Positions 8,773 to 18,159 of a stretch of DNA of 64,000 nucleotides are shown piece by piece (position 1 is the first letter of the stretch; every line of letters starts with the position of its first letter). Both the position numbers and the translations under genes were made by a program. Origin of the DNA: Qipengyuania sp. SS22 (lineage in GTDB: Bacteria > Pseudomonadota > Alphaproteobacteria > Sphingomonadales > Sphingomonadaceae); contig NZ_CP107048.1 of the NCBI RefSeq assembly GCF_025736935.1, forward strand, positions 1,550,001 through 1,614,000, read 5' to 3'. Below the pieces are notes generated by a model. That model saw only the letters and a list, made by a program, of their open reading frames with translations, made no database searches and was not told where the DNA came from.

Positions 8773-9449
8773 AGCTTGCGGGCGAACCAGATAGTGTGCC
8801 GCGGGCCCTTGTTGTTGGGGCGCGCGCGCACTTCGCGCACTTCGACATCGAACCCGCCTTCCTTGAGGCGCTGGGTGAACTTGTGGTCGGGCGCGGCCGA
8901 CCAGATCGCGAGGATGCCGCCGCGGTTCAGCGCATCGCGTGCCTTGGCGAGGCCGGTCCGGCTGTAGATACGGTAATTGGCATCGCGGACGATCCCGTCG
9001 GGGCCATTGTCGACATCGAGCAGGATCGCATCATATTTGCCCGTGGTGCCATCATTGGCATCGTCGATCAGCGCCGCCACGTCGCAGATCACGACCTTGC
9101 CGCGGTCGTCGGACAGGCTGTCGCCGGTCAGATGCGCCAGCGGCCCCGCCGCCCAGTCGATTATCTCCGGAACGATTTCGGCCACGGTCACCGAGCCGCC
9201 CGCAGGCAGTCGGTCGAGCGCGGCGCGATAGGTAAAGCCCATGCCATAGCCGCCGATCAGCACCCGCGGCTTCGGCGCCGCGAGCTCGGCCAGCGTAAGC
9301 TCGGCCAGTTGCTCCTCGGAAAACTGCATGCGCGTGCCCATCAGCTCGTCGCGGCCGAGCATGATGATGAAATCGCGCCCGTGGCTGACCAGCGTGAGCG
9401 TTTCGCCGTCGGGGATGTCGGCAGTGGCAATGGTTTCGCGCGGAAGCAT
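8769..9449 (-). CDS. Spermidine-synthase-like methyltransferase-fold protein
   Basis: 226 residues with a Rossmann fold of the spermidine synthase/SAM-dependent type. The nucleotide-binding loop is VLIGGYGMGFTYRAAL near 75, followed by the acidic strand VTVAEIVPEII and YDAILLDVDNGPDG. It lacks the N-terminal beta-domain of full SpeE, so polyamine synthesis is unlikely, and this short form is usually annotated only as spermine/spermidine synthase-like. ATG 9449 has GGAG at good spacing; an in-frame ATG at 9467 falls inside the pnp terminator stem and was not used. Downstream of pnp on the same strand. Confidence 0.8.
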   Translation of the reverse strand: MLPRETIATADIPDGETLTLVSHGRDFIIMLGRDELMGTRMQFSEEQLAELTLAELAAPKPRVLIGGYGMGFTYRAALDRLPAGGSVTVAEIVPEIIDWAAGPLAHLTGDSLSDDRGKVVICDVAALIDDANDGTTGKYDAILLDVDNGPDGIVRDANYRIYSRTGLAKARDALNRGGILAIWSAAPDHKFTQRLKEGGFDVEVREVRARPNNKGPRHTIWFARKL

Positions 9450-9466
9450 GGCAAATCTCCAAAGCA

Positions 9467-9496
9467 AAGGGGCCGCAGGCGAACCCGCGACCCCTT
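9467..9496 (-). terminator. Intrinsic terminator of pnp
   Basis: On the minus strand, AAGGGGTCGCGGG pairs with CCTGCGGCCCCTT (13 bp with two G-U pairs) around a TTCG tetraloop, followed by TTTGCTTT. It begins 20 nt after the pnp stop. Confidence 0.8.
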
Positions 9497-9516
9497 CCCT
9501 AATCGTTAGCGAAGGA

Positions 9517-11793
9517 TCAGTCCTTCAGGAAGTCGGGAACGTGAGCTTCACCGCCCCCGTCCTTGTCGCCGCCGCCATCACGGTCGCGGCGCGGGCCACC
9601 CCGGCCACCGCGGCGGTCGCCGCCACGGCCACCACCGCCGCCACGCGGGCCACGGTCACCGCGCGGTTCGCGCGCAGGACGGGTGTCTTCCAGCTCTTCG
9701 CCGGTTTCCTGGTCCACGACACGCATCGACAGACGGACCTTGCCGCGCTGGTCGATCTCGAGGACCTTGACCTTCACTTCCTGGCCTTCCGACACGACGT
9801 CGGTCGGCTTTTCGACGCGCTCGTTCTTCATTTCGCTGACGTGGACGAGACCGTCCTTGCCGCCCATGAAGTTCACGAAAGCGCCGAAGTCGACGATGTT
9901 GACGACCTTGCCGTTGTAGATCTTGCCGACTTCCGCCTCTTCGACGATGCCTTCGATCCACTTGCGGGCAGCTTCGATCTCGTCCGAGTTGGAGGAGCTG
10001 ATCTTGATCACGCCCTCGTCGTCGATGTCGACCTTGGCGCCGGTTTCGGCGACGATCTCGCGGATCACCTTGCCGCCGGTACCGATAACGTCGCGGATCT
10101 TCGACTTGTCGATCTGCATGGTCTCGATACGCGGTGCGTGCTTGGAAACCTCGGTGCGGGCGCCGGTCAGCGCCTTGTTCATTTCACCCAGGATGTGCGC
10201 ACGGCCGGCCTTAGCCTGCTCGAGCGCGGTCTTCATGATTTCCTGCGTGATGCCGGCAACCTTGATGTCCATCTGGAGCGACGTGATCCCGCTTTCCGAA
10301 CCGGCGACCTTGAAGTCCATGTCGCCCAGGTGATCTTCGTCACCGAGGATGTCCGACAGGACGGCAAAGTCGTCGCCTTCGAGGATCAGGCCCATGGCGA
10401 TGCCCGAAACCGGACGTTCGATCGGAACGCCAGCATCCATCATCGACAGACAGCCACCGCAAACGGTCGCCATCGAGGACGAGCCGTTGGACTCGGTGAT
10501 GTCCGACAGGAGGCGGATAGTATAGGGGAAGTCTTCATGCGCAGGCAGCACCGGGTGCAGCGCACGCCATGCGAGCTTGCCGTGGCCGGTTTCGCGGCGG
10601 CTGGTGAAGCCGAAGCGGCCCACTTCCCCGACCGAATAGGGCGGGAAGTTATAGTGCAGCATGAAGTGATTGTACGACAGGCCTTCGAGACCGTCGATCA
10701 TCTGCTCGGCATCCTTGGTGCCCAGCGTGGTGGTGCAGATTGCCTGCGTTTCACCGCGCGTGAACAGCGCCGAACCATGCGTACGGGGCAGCAGACCGAC
10801 CATGGCTTCGATCGGGCGAACCTGGTCGAGCTTGCGGCCGTCGATGCGCTGACCGTCCTTGAGGATGGCCCCGCGGACGATTTCGGCTTCGAGCTTCTTG
10901 ACCGCTTTGTTGGCGACCATCTGCGTCTGCGCTTCTTCGCTGGCGAATGCTTCCTTGGCCTTCGCCCGCGCTTCGTTGAGCGCATTCGAACGCGCCGACT
11001 TGTCGGTCAGCTTGTAAGCGGCAGCGATGTCGTCACCGACGATGCCGCGCAGCTGTTCCTTGATCGCCGAGGTATCGTCCGAAGCGTCGACTTCCCACGG
11101 CTCCTTGGCAGCCTGTTCGGCCAGATCGACGATCGCGCCGATAACCTTGCGGCTTTCCTCATGTGCGAACAGCACCGCGCCGAGCATTTCCTCTTCGGTC
11201 AGCTCCTTGGCTTCGGATTCGACCATCATCACCGCGTCCTGCGTCGCAGCGACGACGAGGTCGAGACGACCGTCTTCGTCAAGCGCGGCACCAAGGCTCG
11301 GGTTCAGTTCGTATTCGCCATTGCGGTAGCCGACGCGTGCAGCGCCGATCGGGCCCATGAAGGGCACACCGCTGATGGTCAGCGCAGCCGAAGCGGCGAT
11401 CATCGCGACGATATCGGGCTCGGTCTCGCCATCATACGACAGGACCTGGCAGATCACGTTGATTTCGTTGTAGAAACCTTCGGGAAACAGCGGTCGCACG
11501 GGGCGATCGATGAGACGCGAGGTAAGCGTTTCCTTCTCCGTCGCGCGGCCTTCGCGCTTGAAGAAGCCGCCGGGGATCCGGCCCGCAGCGGAGAATTTTT
11601 CCTGGTAGTGGACGGTCAGCGGGAAGAAGTCCTGCCCTTCGCGTACACTCTTGGCGGCGGTCACGGCGCACAGCACCACGGTTTCGCCATAGGTGGCCAG
11701 AACGGCGCCGTCAGCCTGACGGGCGATGCGGCCGGTTTCGAGGGTGAGGGTCTTTCCGCCCCACTCCAGCGATACGGTTTTCGTGTCGAACAT
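9517..11793 (-). CDS. pnp: Polyribonucleotide nucleotidyltransferase (PNPase)
   Basis: 758 residues. A 3'-to-5' phosphorolytic exoribonuclease and part of the RNA degradosome. Two RNase PH domains cover about 1-215 and 310-545, with the linking helical domain between. A KH domain at about 550-615 carries the [11 protein letters not shown] loop and an S1 domain covers 620-690 ([15 protein letters not shown]). The C-terminal tail is Arg/Gly-rich (residues about 700-740), as in RNA-binding or RNase E-contacting tails. It follows rpsO on the same strand, the standard rpsO-pnp order. Confidence 0.98.
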   Translation of the reverse strand: MFDTKTVSLEWGGKTLTLETGRIARQADGAVLATYGETVVLCAVTAAKSVREGQDFFPLTVHYQEKFSAAGRIPGGFFKREGRATEKETLTSRLIDRPVRPLFPEGFYNEINVICQVLSYDGETEPDIVAMIAASAALTISGVPFMGPIGAARVGYRNGEYELNPSLGAALDEDGRLDLVVAATQDAVMMVESEAKELTEEEMLGAVLFAHEESRKVIGAIVDLAEQAAKEPWEVDASDDTSAIKEQLRGIVGDDIAAAYKLTDKSARSNALNEARAKAKEAFASEEAQTQMVANKAVKKLEAEIVRGAILKDGQRIDGRKLDQVRPIEAMVGLLPRTHGSALFTRGETQAICTTTLGTKDAEQMIDGLEGLSYNHFMLHYNFPPYSVGEVGRFGFTSRRETGHGKLAWRALHPVLPAHEDFPYTIRLLSDITESNGSSSMATVCGGCLSMMDAGVPIERPVSGIAMGLILEGDDFAVLSDILGDEDHLGDMDFKVAGSESGITSLQMDIKVAGITQEIMKTALEQAKAGRAHILGEMNKALTGARTEVSKHAPRIETMQIDKSKIRDVIGTGGKVIREIVAETGAKVDIDDEGVIKISSSNSDEIEAARKWIEGIVEEAEVGKIYNGKVVNIVDFGAFVNFMGGKDGLVHVSEMKNERVEKPTDVVSEGQEVKVKVLEIDQRGKVRLSMRVVDQETGEELEDTRPAREPRGDRGPRGGGGGRGGDRRGGRGGPRRDRDGGGDKDGGGEAHVPDFLKD

Positions 11794-11930
11794 GTATTTT
11801 CCTTATGAACCCGCGCGGCCTTATTGCGGTGCGGGGCCTACTGTGCCGGGTATTCCGTCCCGGTCCGGTGCGAGGCTTTTCGCGCCCCTAGTTTCCGCCC
11901 CCGCGCCGTATTGCGCGGATGCCGGATAAA

Positions 11931-11958
11931 CAAAGGGGCGGCCTGAGCCACCCCTTTG
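11931..11958 (-). terminator. Intrinsic terminator of rpsO
   Basis: On the minus strand, CAAAGGGGTGGC pairs with GCCGCCCCTTTG (12 bp, one G-U) around a TCAG loop and runs into TTTAT. It lies just after the rpsO stop and before pnp, so some transcripts probably end between the two genes. Confidence 0.85.
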
Positions 11959-11966
11959 AGAAACTC

Positions 11967-12236
11967 TTACTTGCGAAGACCCAGCTTCTGGATCAGCGCG
12001 TTGTACCGCTCGACGTCTATCTTCTTGAGATAGGCGAGCAGGTTGCGGCGCTTGTTGACCATCATCAGCAGACCACGGCGCGAGTGGTTGTCCTTGTGAT
12101 TGGACTTGAAATGCTCGGTCAGGTTGCGGATACGCTCGGTGAGGATCGCGACCTGGACTTCCGGCGAACCGGTATCGCCTTCGGCGACGGCATTGTCCTT
12201 GATGATCTCTTGTTTCTTTTCGGCAGTTACCGACAT
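11967..12236 (-). CDS. rpsO: 30S ribosomal protein S15
   Basis: 89 residues, the exact family length. S15 binds 16S rRNA early in 30S assembly. The conserved blocks [29 protein letters not shown] and [19 protein letters not shown] are all present. It follows truB by 5 nt on the same strand and precedes pnp. Confidence 0.99.
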   Translation of the reverse strand: MSVTAEKKQEIIKDNAVAEGDTGSPEVQVAILTERIRNLTEHFKSNHKDNHSRRGLLMMVNKRRNLLAYLKKIDVERYNALIQKLGLRK

Positions 12237-12241
12237 TCATT

Positions 12242-13318
12242 CTACTCCGCGACATCCGGCAGGTTAAAACCCCGCACGACCTTGGCCGTGCCCCCGCTGA
12301 GTTCCATCAAGGCTACCGGCACATCGTGCGCGGTGGCGAGGTAGAGCCCGTCGGTATGGGGCAGTTCCGACAATACCCGGCCCTGGCGGACCGCCTGCGC
12401 GCTGTCGGGATCGAGGGTGAGGACCGGGATGTCGTCCAGTCCCGCCTCAAGCGGCAGGAGAAGGTTTTCAATGGCCGCGCCCTTAGCGATTTCCTCCAGC
12501 GTGTCCAGCGAAATCGCCTGTTCCTCGAGGAACGGCCCGGCCTTGATCCGCCGCAGATAAGTGACATGGCCGAGCGTGCCAAGCGCGCGTGCGATATCCC
12601 GTGCCAGCGACCGGATATACGTGCCCTTCGAGACATGCGCGATCAGCGTGACGCTGTCCGCCAGTTCGAGCGGGGCCTGCGGATCGTATGGATCGGGGCG
12701 GCCGGCAGTGGTCTGGAATGCGCTGACGAGGCCAACACCACCATCGTCACCCCCGCGAAGGCGGGGGTCCAGCCGCCCCCGAGCGAGAGAGCTGTCCTTG
12801 TCTGGATCCCCGCCTTCGCGGGGATGACCGGCGAGATAAAGGTCGTGAACCGTCACAGCGCGCGTCTTCATTTCGACCGTTTCGCCCGCGCGGGCACGGT
12901 CGTAGGCGCGCTTGCCATCGATCTTGAGTGCCGAATAAGCGGGCGGCACCTGTTCGATGGGGCCGGTGAAATGGTCGAGCACGCCCGCGATCGCTGCCAT
13001 CAGCGGCCGGCGATCGTTGCGCTCCGTCACCTCGCCCTCGGTGTCGAGCGTAGCGGTCTCCTCGCCGAACTGGATGGTGAAGGCGTAGATCTTTTCGGCA
13101 TCGAGCATGCGCCCCGCCAGCTTGGTCGCCTCGCCCAGCGCGATCGGGAGCACGCCTTCGGCCAGCGGGTCGAGCGTGCCGCCGTGACCGACCTTGGTCT
13201 TCGCATAGCCGCCTTGGCGCAGCACGCGCTTGACCATGCCGACGGCCTGCGTCGAGCCAAGCCCGCGCGGCTTGTCGAGGATCAGCCAGCCATGCGATGC
13301 GGGCTTGAGGTCGCTCAT
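12242..13318 (-). CDS. truB: tRNA pseudouridine(55) synthase TruB with an in-frame repeat insertion
   Basis: Isomerises U55 in the T-loop of tRNAs. 358 residues, longer than the usual 300 or so. The catalytic Asp lies in GGTLDPLAEGVLPIALGEATK, and the later motifs QVPPAYSALKIDGKRAYDRARAGE and VSKGTYIRSLARDI are intact. Between VTVHDLYL and the SKGTYIRS strand about 55 extra residues occur. Some 28 of these are encoded by a palindromic DNA element (12746-12828) and read REGGDPDK...DPRLRGGDD. The ATG overlaps the M50 protease stop by 4 nt (ATGA). The insertion lies in a loop between strands, so the enzyme should still fold. Confidence 0.95.
   Translation of the reverse strand: MSDLKPASHGWLILDKPRGLGSTQAVGMVKRVLRQGGYAKTKVGHGGTLDPLAEGVLPIALGEATKLAGRMLDAEKIYAFTIQFGEETATLDTEGEVTERNDRRPLMAAIAGVLDHFTGPIEQVPPAYSALKIDGKRAYDRARAGETVEMKTRAVTVHDLYLAGHPREGGDPDKDSSLARGRLDPRLRGGDDGGVGLVSAFQTTAGRPDPYDPQAPLELADSVTLIAHVSKGTYIRSLARDIARALGTLGHVTYLRRIKAGPFLEEQAISLDTLEEIAKGAAIENLLLPLEAGLDDIPVLTLDPDSAQAVRQGRVLSELPHTDGLYLATAHDVPVALMELSGGTAKVVRGFNLPDVAE
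12746..12828. repeat. Palindromic repeat element inserted in truB
   Basis: Two 27-bp arms (12746-12772 and 12802-12828) are inverted copies differing at 2 positions. Each arm itself contains a CCCCGC-gaag-GCGGGG hairpin. The whole is 83 bp and stays open in the truB frame. Arms of this kind (GTCAYCCCCGCGAAGGCGGGG core) are a common dispersed repeat in sphingomonad and other alphaproteobacterial genomes. I noticed no second copy in this window. Confidence 0.9.
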
Positions 13319-14007
13319 TCCGCAATCCCGCGTGCGACCCACTCGGCCAGTTCGAAATAGCGTTCCTGCATCCACAATACCGGCGGCAGCACGGTGTTCT
13401 CGATCAGCCCGCTGTCGGGGAAGGCCCAGGTTGCGGCGATCAGCACGATGAAGAACAGCATGCCGAGCGACTGGAGCCTCTGCCAATTGACCGCCCATTT
13501 GCGTGGCAGCAGGCCGCCGACGATATGCGAACCATCGAAGGGCGGGATCGGCAGCAGGTTGAACAGCGCCAGGAAGACGTTGATCAGGATGAACATGCCG
13601 CCTGCGGTCAACAGCCAGTCGGGCGGCACCGCGCCCGCGGCGATGATCGTGCCCGAAAGGGCGCCGAACACCACGGCCCCCACCAGGGCCAGCAGCAGGT
13701 TGGTCCCCGGTCCTGCCGCGGCCACAGCGACCATGCCGAAACGGGGATTGCGCAGGCGGTCGCCGCGTACCGGGACGGGTTTCGCCCAGCCGAAGATCGG
13801 TCCGCCGAACAGTGCCAGCGTACCGGGGACCAGCAGTGTGCCGATCGGGTCGATATGGCGGATCGGGTTGAGCGACAGCCGCCGCTGTTCCTTGGCGGTG
13901 GGATCGCCCAGCGCAAGCGCGGCCCAGCCATGTGCCACCTCGTGGAACACGATGGCGACGATCAGGCACGGGATCAGGATCGCCGCGAGGAGGAGGGTTT
14001 CGGTCAT
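13315..14007 (-). CDS. M50 family (site-2-like) membrane metalloprotease
   Basis: 230 residues, a short rhomboid-sized S2P-family protease without PDZ or CBS domains. The zinc-binding HEVAH lies in the first membrane helix (about 22-26), and the second motif is NLLPIPPFDGSH near 155-165, where Asp is the third zinc ligand. Four to five hydrophobic helices are seen. The family cleaves within membranes; the substrate is unknown. The stop overlaps the truB start by 4 nt, so the two are translationally coupled inside the translation cluster. Confidence 0.88.
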   Translation of the reverse strand: MTETLLLAAILIPCLIVAIVFHEVAHGWAALALGDPTAKEQRRLSLNPIRHIDPIGTLLVPGTLALFGGPIFGWAKPVPVRGDRLRNPRFGMVAVAAAGPGTNLLLALVGAVVFGALSGTIIAAGAVPPDWLLTAGGMFILINVFLALFNLLPIPPFDGSHIVGGLLPRKWAVNWQRLQSLGMLFFIVLIAATWAFPDSGLIENTVLPPVLWMQERYFELAEWVARGIAE

Positions 14008-14032
14008 GGTCGGCTAGATAGGGTGCGCCGGG

Positions 14033-14611
14033 TCAACCCGCCAGCGCTTCGCAAAAATGCCGCCGGCACATGGCGACATAGCGGTCGCTCCCGCCGATTT
14101 CGGTCTGCGCGCCTTCGCGCACCGCTTTGCCTTGTGCATCGACGCGCAGGTTCATCGTCGCCTTGCGGCCGCAATCGCAGACCGCCTTCAATTCGATCAG
14201 CGCATCGGCAATGCCAAGCAGCGAGGCGGAGCCGGTAAACAGTTCGCCCTGGAAATCGGTGCGCAGGCCATAGCAGAGCACCGGGATACCCGCATCGTCG
14301 GCCAGCCGCGCCAATTGCCAGACATGGTCGCGGGTGAGGAATTGCGCCTCGTCCACCAGCACACAGGCGATCGGGTCGGCGGCATGGTCGGCCAGCACCC
14401 GGGTTTCGATATCGGTATCGGTTTCGTAGCGATGCGCATCGCTGGCCAGCCCGATACGGCTGGAAATCGCGCCGAACCCCGGCCGATTGTCGAGCGCCGC
14501 AGTCCACAGCGACACGCGCATACCGCGCTCGCCATAATTGAACGCGGTCTGCAGCAGGGTCGAGCTCTTCCCCGCATTCATGCTCGCATAATAGAAATAG
14601 AGCTTGGCCAC
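14033..14611 (-). CDS. tdk: Thymidine kinase (type II)
   Basis: 192 residues. Phosphorylates thymidine in the dTTP salvage pathway. The P-loop is YYASMNAGKSSTLLQ at 8-22, the Walker-B-like VLVDEAQFL is near 84, and the zinc site shows CDCGRKA and CRRHF. It follows rbfA with no gap, so the kinase is embedded in the rbfA-truB operon, an arrangement unrelated to translation. Confidence 0.97.
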   Translation of the reverse strand: MAKLYFYYASMNAGKSSTLLQTAFNYGERGMRVSLWTAALDNRPGFGAISSRIGLASDAHRYETDTDIETRVLADHAADPIACVLVDEAQFLTRDHVWQLARLADDAGIPVLCYGLRTDFQGELFTGSASLLGIADALIELKAVCDCGRKATMNLRVDAQGKAVREGAQTEIGGSDRYVAMCRRHFCEALAG

Positions 14612-15010
14612 TCAGTCCTCGTCGTCGAGGTCGCGCACCACCTTGGGATCGCTCAGCAATTGTTCGATCCGGTCGGCCTCGTCGAAGCTCTCGTCGGGCT
14701 GGAAGTTGAGCTTGGGCGCGAATTTGAGGCCGAGCCGCTGCGCGACCTCTTTCTGGAAGAAGGCGGTGTTGGTCCGCAGCGCCTTGAGCACCTGCCCCTC
14801 GTCCTCGCCCAGCAGCGGTTTCACATAGGCCTTCGCATTGCGCAGATCGGGCGTCATCCGCACTTCGGTGACCGCGATGTTGCTGGCCGAGAGCACGTCG
14901 TCATGCGCCTCGCCGCGCGCGAGCAGTTCGGACAGGATATGGCGGACCCGCTCGCCCACCTTGAGGACGCGGACCGATTGCTGTTCGGGAGTGGAGTCGT
15001 TGCGGGCCAT
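14612..15010 (-). CDS. rbfA: 30S ribosome-binding factor A
   Basis: 132 residues. Binds the 30S subunit and helps 16S rRNA 5'-end maturation. Family strings are [43 protein letters not shown] and the C-terminal [25 protein letters not shown]. It sits downstream of infB, separated by the thioesterase gene, and abuts tdk. Confidence 0.97.
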   Translation of the reverse strand: MARNDSTPEQQSVRVLKVGERVRHILSELLARGEAHDDVLSASNIAVTEVRMTPDLRNAKAYVKPLLGEDEGQVLKALRTNTAFFQKEVAQRLGLKFAPKLNFQPDESFDEADRIEQLLSDPKVVRDLDDED

Positions 15011-15056
15011 CAGGCAAGTCTTTCGGTAATTCGCTAGAGCGCGACGGGATAGGCCA

Positions 15057-15503
15057 TCAGGCGGCCCCGCCCGGACGCGGTGTGGGGATCGCGGTACTGG
15101 TCGCGCGGGCGAGCAGCTTGCCCGCCTCGTCGAACAGTTCGCCTTCGAGGAAGATGACCTTGCGCCCGCGGCGGATTACCCGGCCCTTGCCGATCAACGG
15201 CCCCGCCATGACCGGCTTGAGCAGGCTCATCGAAATGTCGAGATTGAGCGGCGCTTCGGCGTGATCGGTGGCCCAGACATGCGCCCAGCCCATCACCTCG
15301 TCGAGGAAACCCGCGACGAGCCCGCCCTGCACGCTGCCGCGCGGGGTAATGAAGCTGTCGGGCGCGTGAAACCGTAGGGTGATTTCCTCGCGCTCCTTGT
15401 CGAAGCTGTCGAATGCGACCCCCATGAGGTCGGCATGGGCCGCGCCAAGCGCGTGTTCGGTCGCAGTCACTTGCTCACTCGCATCCCTCGATACCCTCGC
15501 CAT
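15057..15503 (-). CDS. PaaI-type hotdog thioesterase
   Basis: 148 residues with a single hotdog fold that hydrolyses acyl-CoA thioesters. The central segment [24 protein letters not shown] matches the PaaI pattern (helix after xxHGG, here VQGG). The end is the usual strand pair [21 protein letters not shown]. The substrate is not evident. It lies between infB and rbfA on the same strand; this insertion into the nus-inf operon is not functionally explained. Confidence 0.87.
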   Translation of the reverse strand: MARVSRDASEQVTATEHALGAAHADLMGVAFDSFDKEREEITLRFHAPDSFITPRGSVQGGLVAGFLDEVMGWAHVWATDHAEAPLNLDISMSLLKPVMAGPLIGKGRVIRRGRKVIFLEGELFDEAGKLLARATSTAIPTPRPGGAA

Positions 15504-15526
15504 CGTCGCTGATGGGATTCGATGGC

Positions 15527-15559
15527 GAGCCCGGCACCATTTGCGGTGTGGCCGGGCTC
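15527..15559 (-). terminator. Hairpin downstream of infB
   Basis: GAGCCCGGC pairs with GCCGGGCTC (9 bp), with an inner ACC/GGT pairing, 35 nt past the infB stop. No T-run follows on the minus strand, so it may only slow or stabilise the transcript. Confidence 0.4.
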
Positions 15560-15593
15560 CCCTTCGGTTTACTCTTGGAACGGAAGGACGCGC

Positions 15594-18131
15594 TTACAGC
15601 GTCCGTTCGCGCTCCTCGACTTCGAAGACTTCAAGCTGGTCGCCCGCCTTGATGTCGTTCGTGTCGGCCAGCACCACGCCGCATTCGAGCCCGGTGCGGA
15701 CTTCGTCCACATCGTCCTTGAAGCGCCGCAGCGAAGCGATCGTGGTCGCCGAGACGATGACGTCGTCGCGCGTGAGGCGTGCATGCAGCCCCTTGCGGAT
15801 GACGCCTTCCTCGACCAGCAGACCAGCCGCCTTGTCCTTCTTGCCCGACCGGAACACTTCCTTGACCGCGGCGCGGCCAACGACATGTTCGATCCGTTCC
15901 GGACCCAGCTCGCCCGCCATTTCCTTCGCGATCTCGTCGGTCAGGTGGTAGATGACGTCGTAATATTTCATCTCGACGCCATCGCGCTTGACCAGTTCGC
16001 GCGCCTTGGCGTTCGGACGCACGTTGAAGCCGATGATCGGCGCCTTCGAGGCGGCCGCCAACTGGACATCGCTTTCGGTGATCGCACCCACGCCGGCGTG
16101 CAGCACGCGAACCTTGATGAGATCGTTCGACAGATTGTGCAGCGCGGAGGTGATGGCTTCCACCGACCCCTGGACATCGGCTTTCACCAGCACGGGGAAT
16201 TCGACCACATCCGAAGCGAGGTTGTTGAACATCGTATCGAAGCTGGTCGGCGCCAGCGCGGTGCGCTTCTCGGTCGCCTTTTCCTGGCGGTATTCCGCCA
16301 CTTCGCGCGCGCGCTGTTCGTTTTCGACCACGCTCAGCACGTCACCGGCAGACGGCACGCCGCCCAGCCCGAGGACCTCGACCGGCATCGACGGGCCGGC
16401 CTTCTTGATCTGCTTGCCCTGGTCGTTGACGATCGCGCGGACGCGGCCGCTTTGGGTGCCCACCACGAAGGTGTTGCCACGCTCGAGCGTACCGCGCGTC
16501 ACCAGCACAGTGGCCACCGGCCCGCGGCCCTTGTCGAGCTGCGCTTCGATGACCGTCGCTTCGGCCATGCGATCGGGATTGGCCTTCAGTTCGAGCAGTT
16601 CGGCCTGCAGGCTGATCGCGTCGAGCAGCTTGTCGAGACCGGTCTTCTCCTTTGCGGAGATTTCGACGTCCTGCACCTCGCCCGACATCTTCTCGACGAT
16701 CACTTCGTGTTCGAGCAGACGCGTGCGGATGTTGTCCGGATTGGCTTCGGGCTTGTCCATCTTGTTGATCGCAACGATCATCGGGACGCCCGCGGCCTTG
16801 GTGTGATTGATGGCCTCGATCGTCTGCGGCATGATGCCGTCATCGGCCGCCACCACCAGCACCACGATATCGGTGACATTGGCACCGCGCTGGCGCATCT
16901 CGGTAAAGGCGGCGTGACCCGGCGTGTCGAGGAAGGTGATGGCATCGCCGCCCTTCGTCTGCACCTGGTAGCTGCCGATATGCTGCGTGATACCGCCGGC
17001 TTCACCCTTGACGACATTGGCGCCGCGCAGGGCATCGAGCAGGCTGGTCTTGCCGTGATCGACATGGCCCATGATGGTGACCACTGCCGGACGCGGCTTG
17101 AGCGTTTCGGGCGGATCGACATCGGCTTCCTTGGCGATGTCGACATCGGCTTCGGAAACCTTCTCGATATTGTGGCCGAACTGGTCGACCAGCAATTCCG
17201 CAGTGTCCTGGTCGATCGTCTGGTTGACGGTAACCATCATGTCGAGATTGAAGAGTTCCTTGACGAGGTCGGCACCCTTTTCGCCCATGCGCTTGGCCAG
17301 TTCGCCAACCGTGATCGCCTCGGGGACGATAACATCGCGGACCTGCTTTTCGCGCGGCTTCGACGGGCCGCCCTGCATCCGGCGTTCCTTCTCGCGCGCA
17401 CGCTTGAGCGCGGCGAGCGAACGGGCACGGCGACCTTCGTCCTCGTTGAGGGCCTTGTTGACCGTCAGCTTGCCCGACCGGCGCTTGTCGACGGGCTCTG
17501 CACCGCGTGCAGGCTTTTCTTCCTTCTTCTTGCGCTCGGGTTTCTTGGGCTCGGGACGCGCAACCGGGGTGAACCGGCGCGGCGCAGGCGAAGGCGTGCT
17601 GCCCGCATCCTTGGCGGCGGGCGCTTCCTCGGCGGGCGTTTCTTCGGCCACTTCCGCAGGCGCTTCGGCAGCGGGCTTGGTCGCAGTAGCAGCCTGCTGG
17701 GCAGCCTCTTCCTCGGCCTTGCGCTTGTCTTCGGCGCGCTTCTTCTGGTCTTCGGCAGCCTGACGCGCCTGCTGTTCTTCGCGCTTGCGCGCGTCCTCGG
17801 CCTGCCGCAGGCGATCTTCCTCGGCTTCGCGCTGGAGCCGCGCGACGCGTTCCTGCGGAGTCTCGCCAGCGGGCGCGGCTTTCTTCTTCGGCGCAGCCTT
17901 TTCGGCAACCGGTGCCGGAGCCGGGGTCGGCTCGGGTGCGGGCGGCGGCGGCGCGGGCGCCGGCTCTGCGGGCGGCGGGGTTTCGCCGGGCTTCACGAGC
18001 TTACGGCGGCGCTTCACCTCGACCGCGACCTTGTTGGTGCGGCCGTGGCTGAAGGTCTGCTTGACCTCGCCCGGCTGCGCACCCTTCAGGGTCAGCGGCT
18101 TGCGGGCTGGTTTCTTTTCGTCGTCGCTCAT
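15594..18131 (-). CDS. infB: Translation initiation factor IF-2
   Basis: 845 residues. A GTPase that brings fMet-tRNA to the 30S subunit. Residues 1-50 resemble the IF2-associated N-terminal region. A long Lys/Ala/Glu/Pro low-complexity stretch covers about 50-240 and an IF2_N helix bundle covers 265-320. The GTPase has G1 GHVDHGKT at about 355-362, DTPGHAAF and NKMDKPEAN. C-terminal domains run to the end. It follows ylxR by 28 nt, and the order rimP-nusA-ylxR-infB is kept. Confidence 0.98.
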   Translation of the reverse strand: MSDDEKKPARKPLTLKGAQPGEVKQTFSHGRTNKVAVEVKRRRKLVKPGETPPPAEPAPAPPPPAPEPTPAPAPVAEKAAPKKKAAPAGETPQERVARLQREAEEDRLRQAEDARKREEQQARQAAEDQKKRAEDKRKAEEEAAQQAATATKPAAEAPAEVAEETPAEEAPAAKDAGSTPSPAPRRFTPVARPEPKKPERKKKEEKPARGAEPVDKRRSGKLTVNKALNEDEGRRARSLAALKRAREKERRMQGGPSKPREKQVRDVIVPEAITVGELAKRMGEKGADLVKELFNLDMMVTVNQTIDQDTAELLVDQFGHNIEKVSEADVDIAKEADVDPPETLKPRPAVVTIMGHVDHGKTSLLDALRGANVVKGEAGGITQHIGSYQVQTKGGDAITFLDTPGHAAFTEMRQRGANVTDIVVLVVAADDGIMPQTIEAINHTKAAGVPMIVAINKMDKPEANPDNIRTRLLEHEVIVEKMSGEVQDVEISAKEKTGLDKLLDAISLQAELLELKANPDRMAEATVIEAQLDKGRGPVATVLVTRGTLERGNTFVVGTQSGRVRAIVNDQGKQIKKAGPSMPVEVLGLGGVPSAGDVLSVVENEQRAREVAEYRQEKATEKRTALAPTSFDTMFNNLASDVVEFPVLVKADVQGSVEAITSALHNLSNDLIKVRVLHAGVGAITESDVQLAAASKAPIIGFNVRPNAKARELVKRDGVEMKYYDVIYHLTDEIAKEMAGELGPERIEHVVGRAAVKEVFRSGKKDKAAGLLVEEGVIRKGLHARLTRDDVIVSATTIASLRRFKDDVDEVRTGLECGVVLADTNDIKAGDQLEVFEVEERERTL

Positions 18132-18159
18132 TCTTGCTCGTTTCTCTTCTTTATCTCGT

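Noticed and set aside
9328..11808. A long plus-strand open frame (826 codons) opposite pnp
   Set aside because: It is an antisense shadow of a GC-rich gene: composition is low-complexity (His/Asp/Arg-rich), no ribosome site, no family resemblance, while the minus-strand frame is clearly PNPase.
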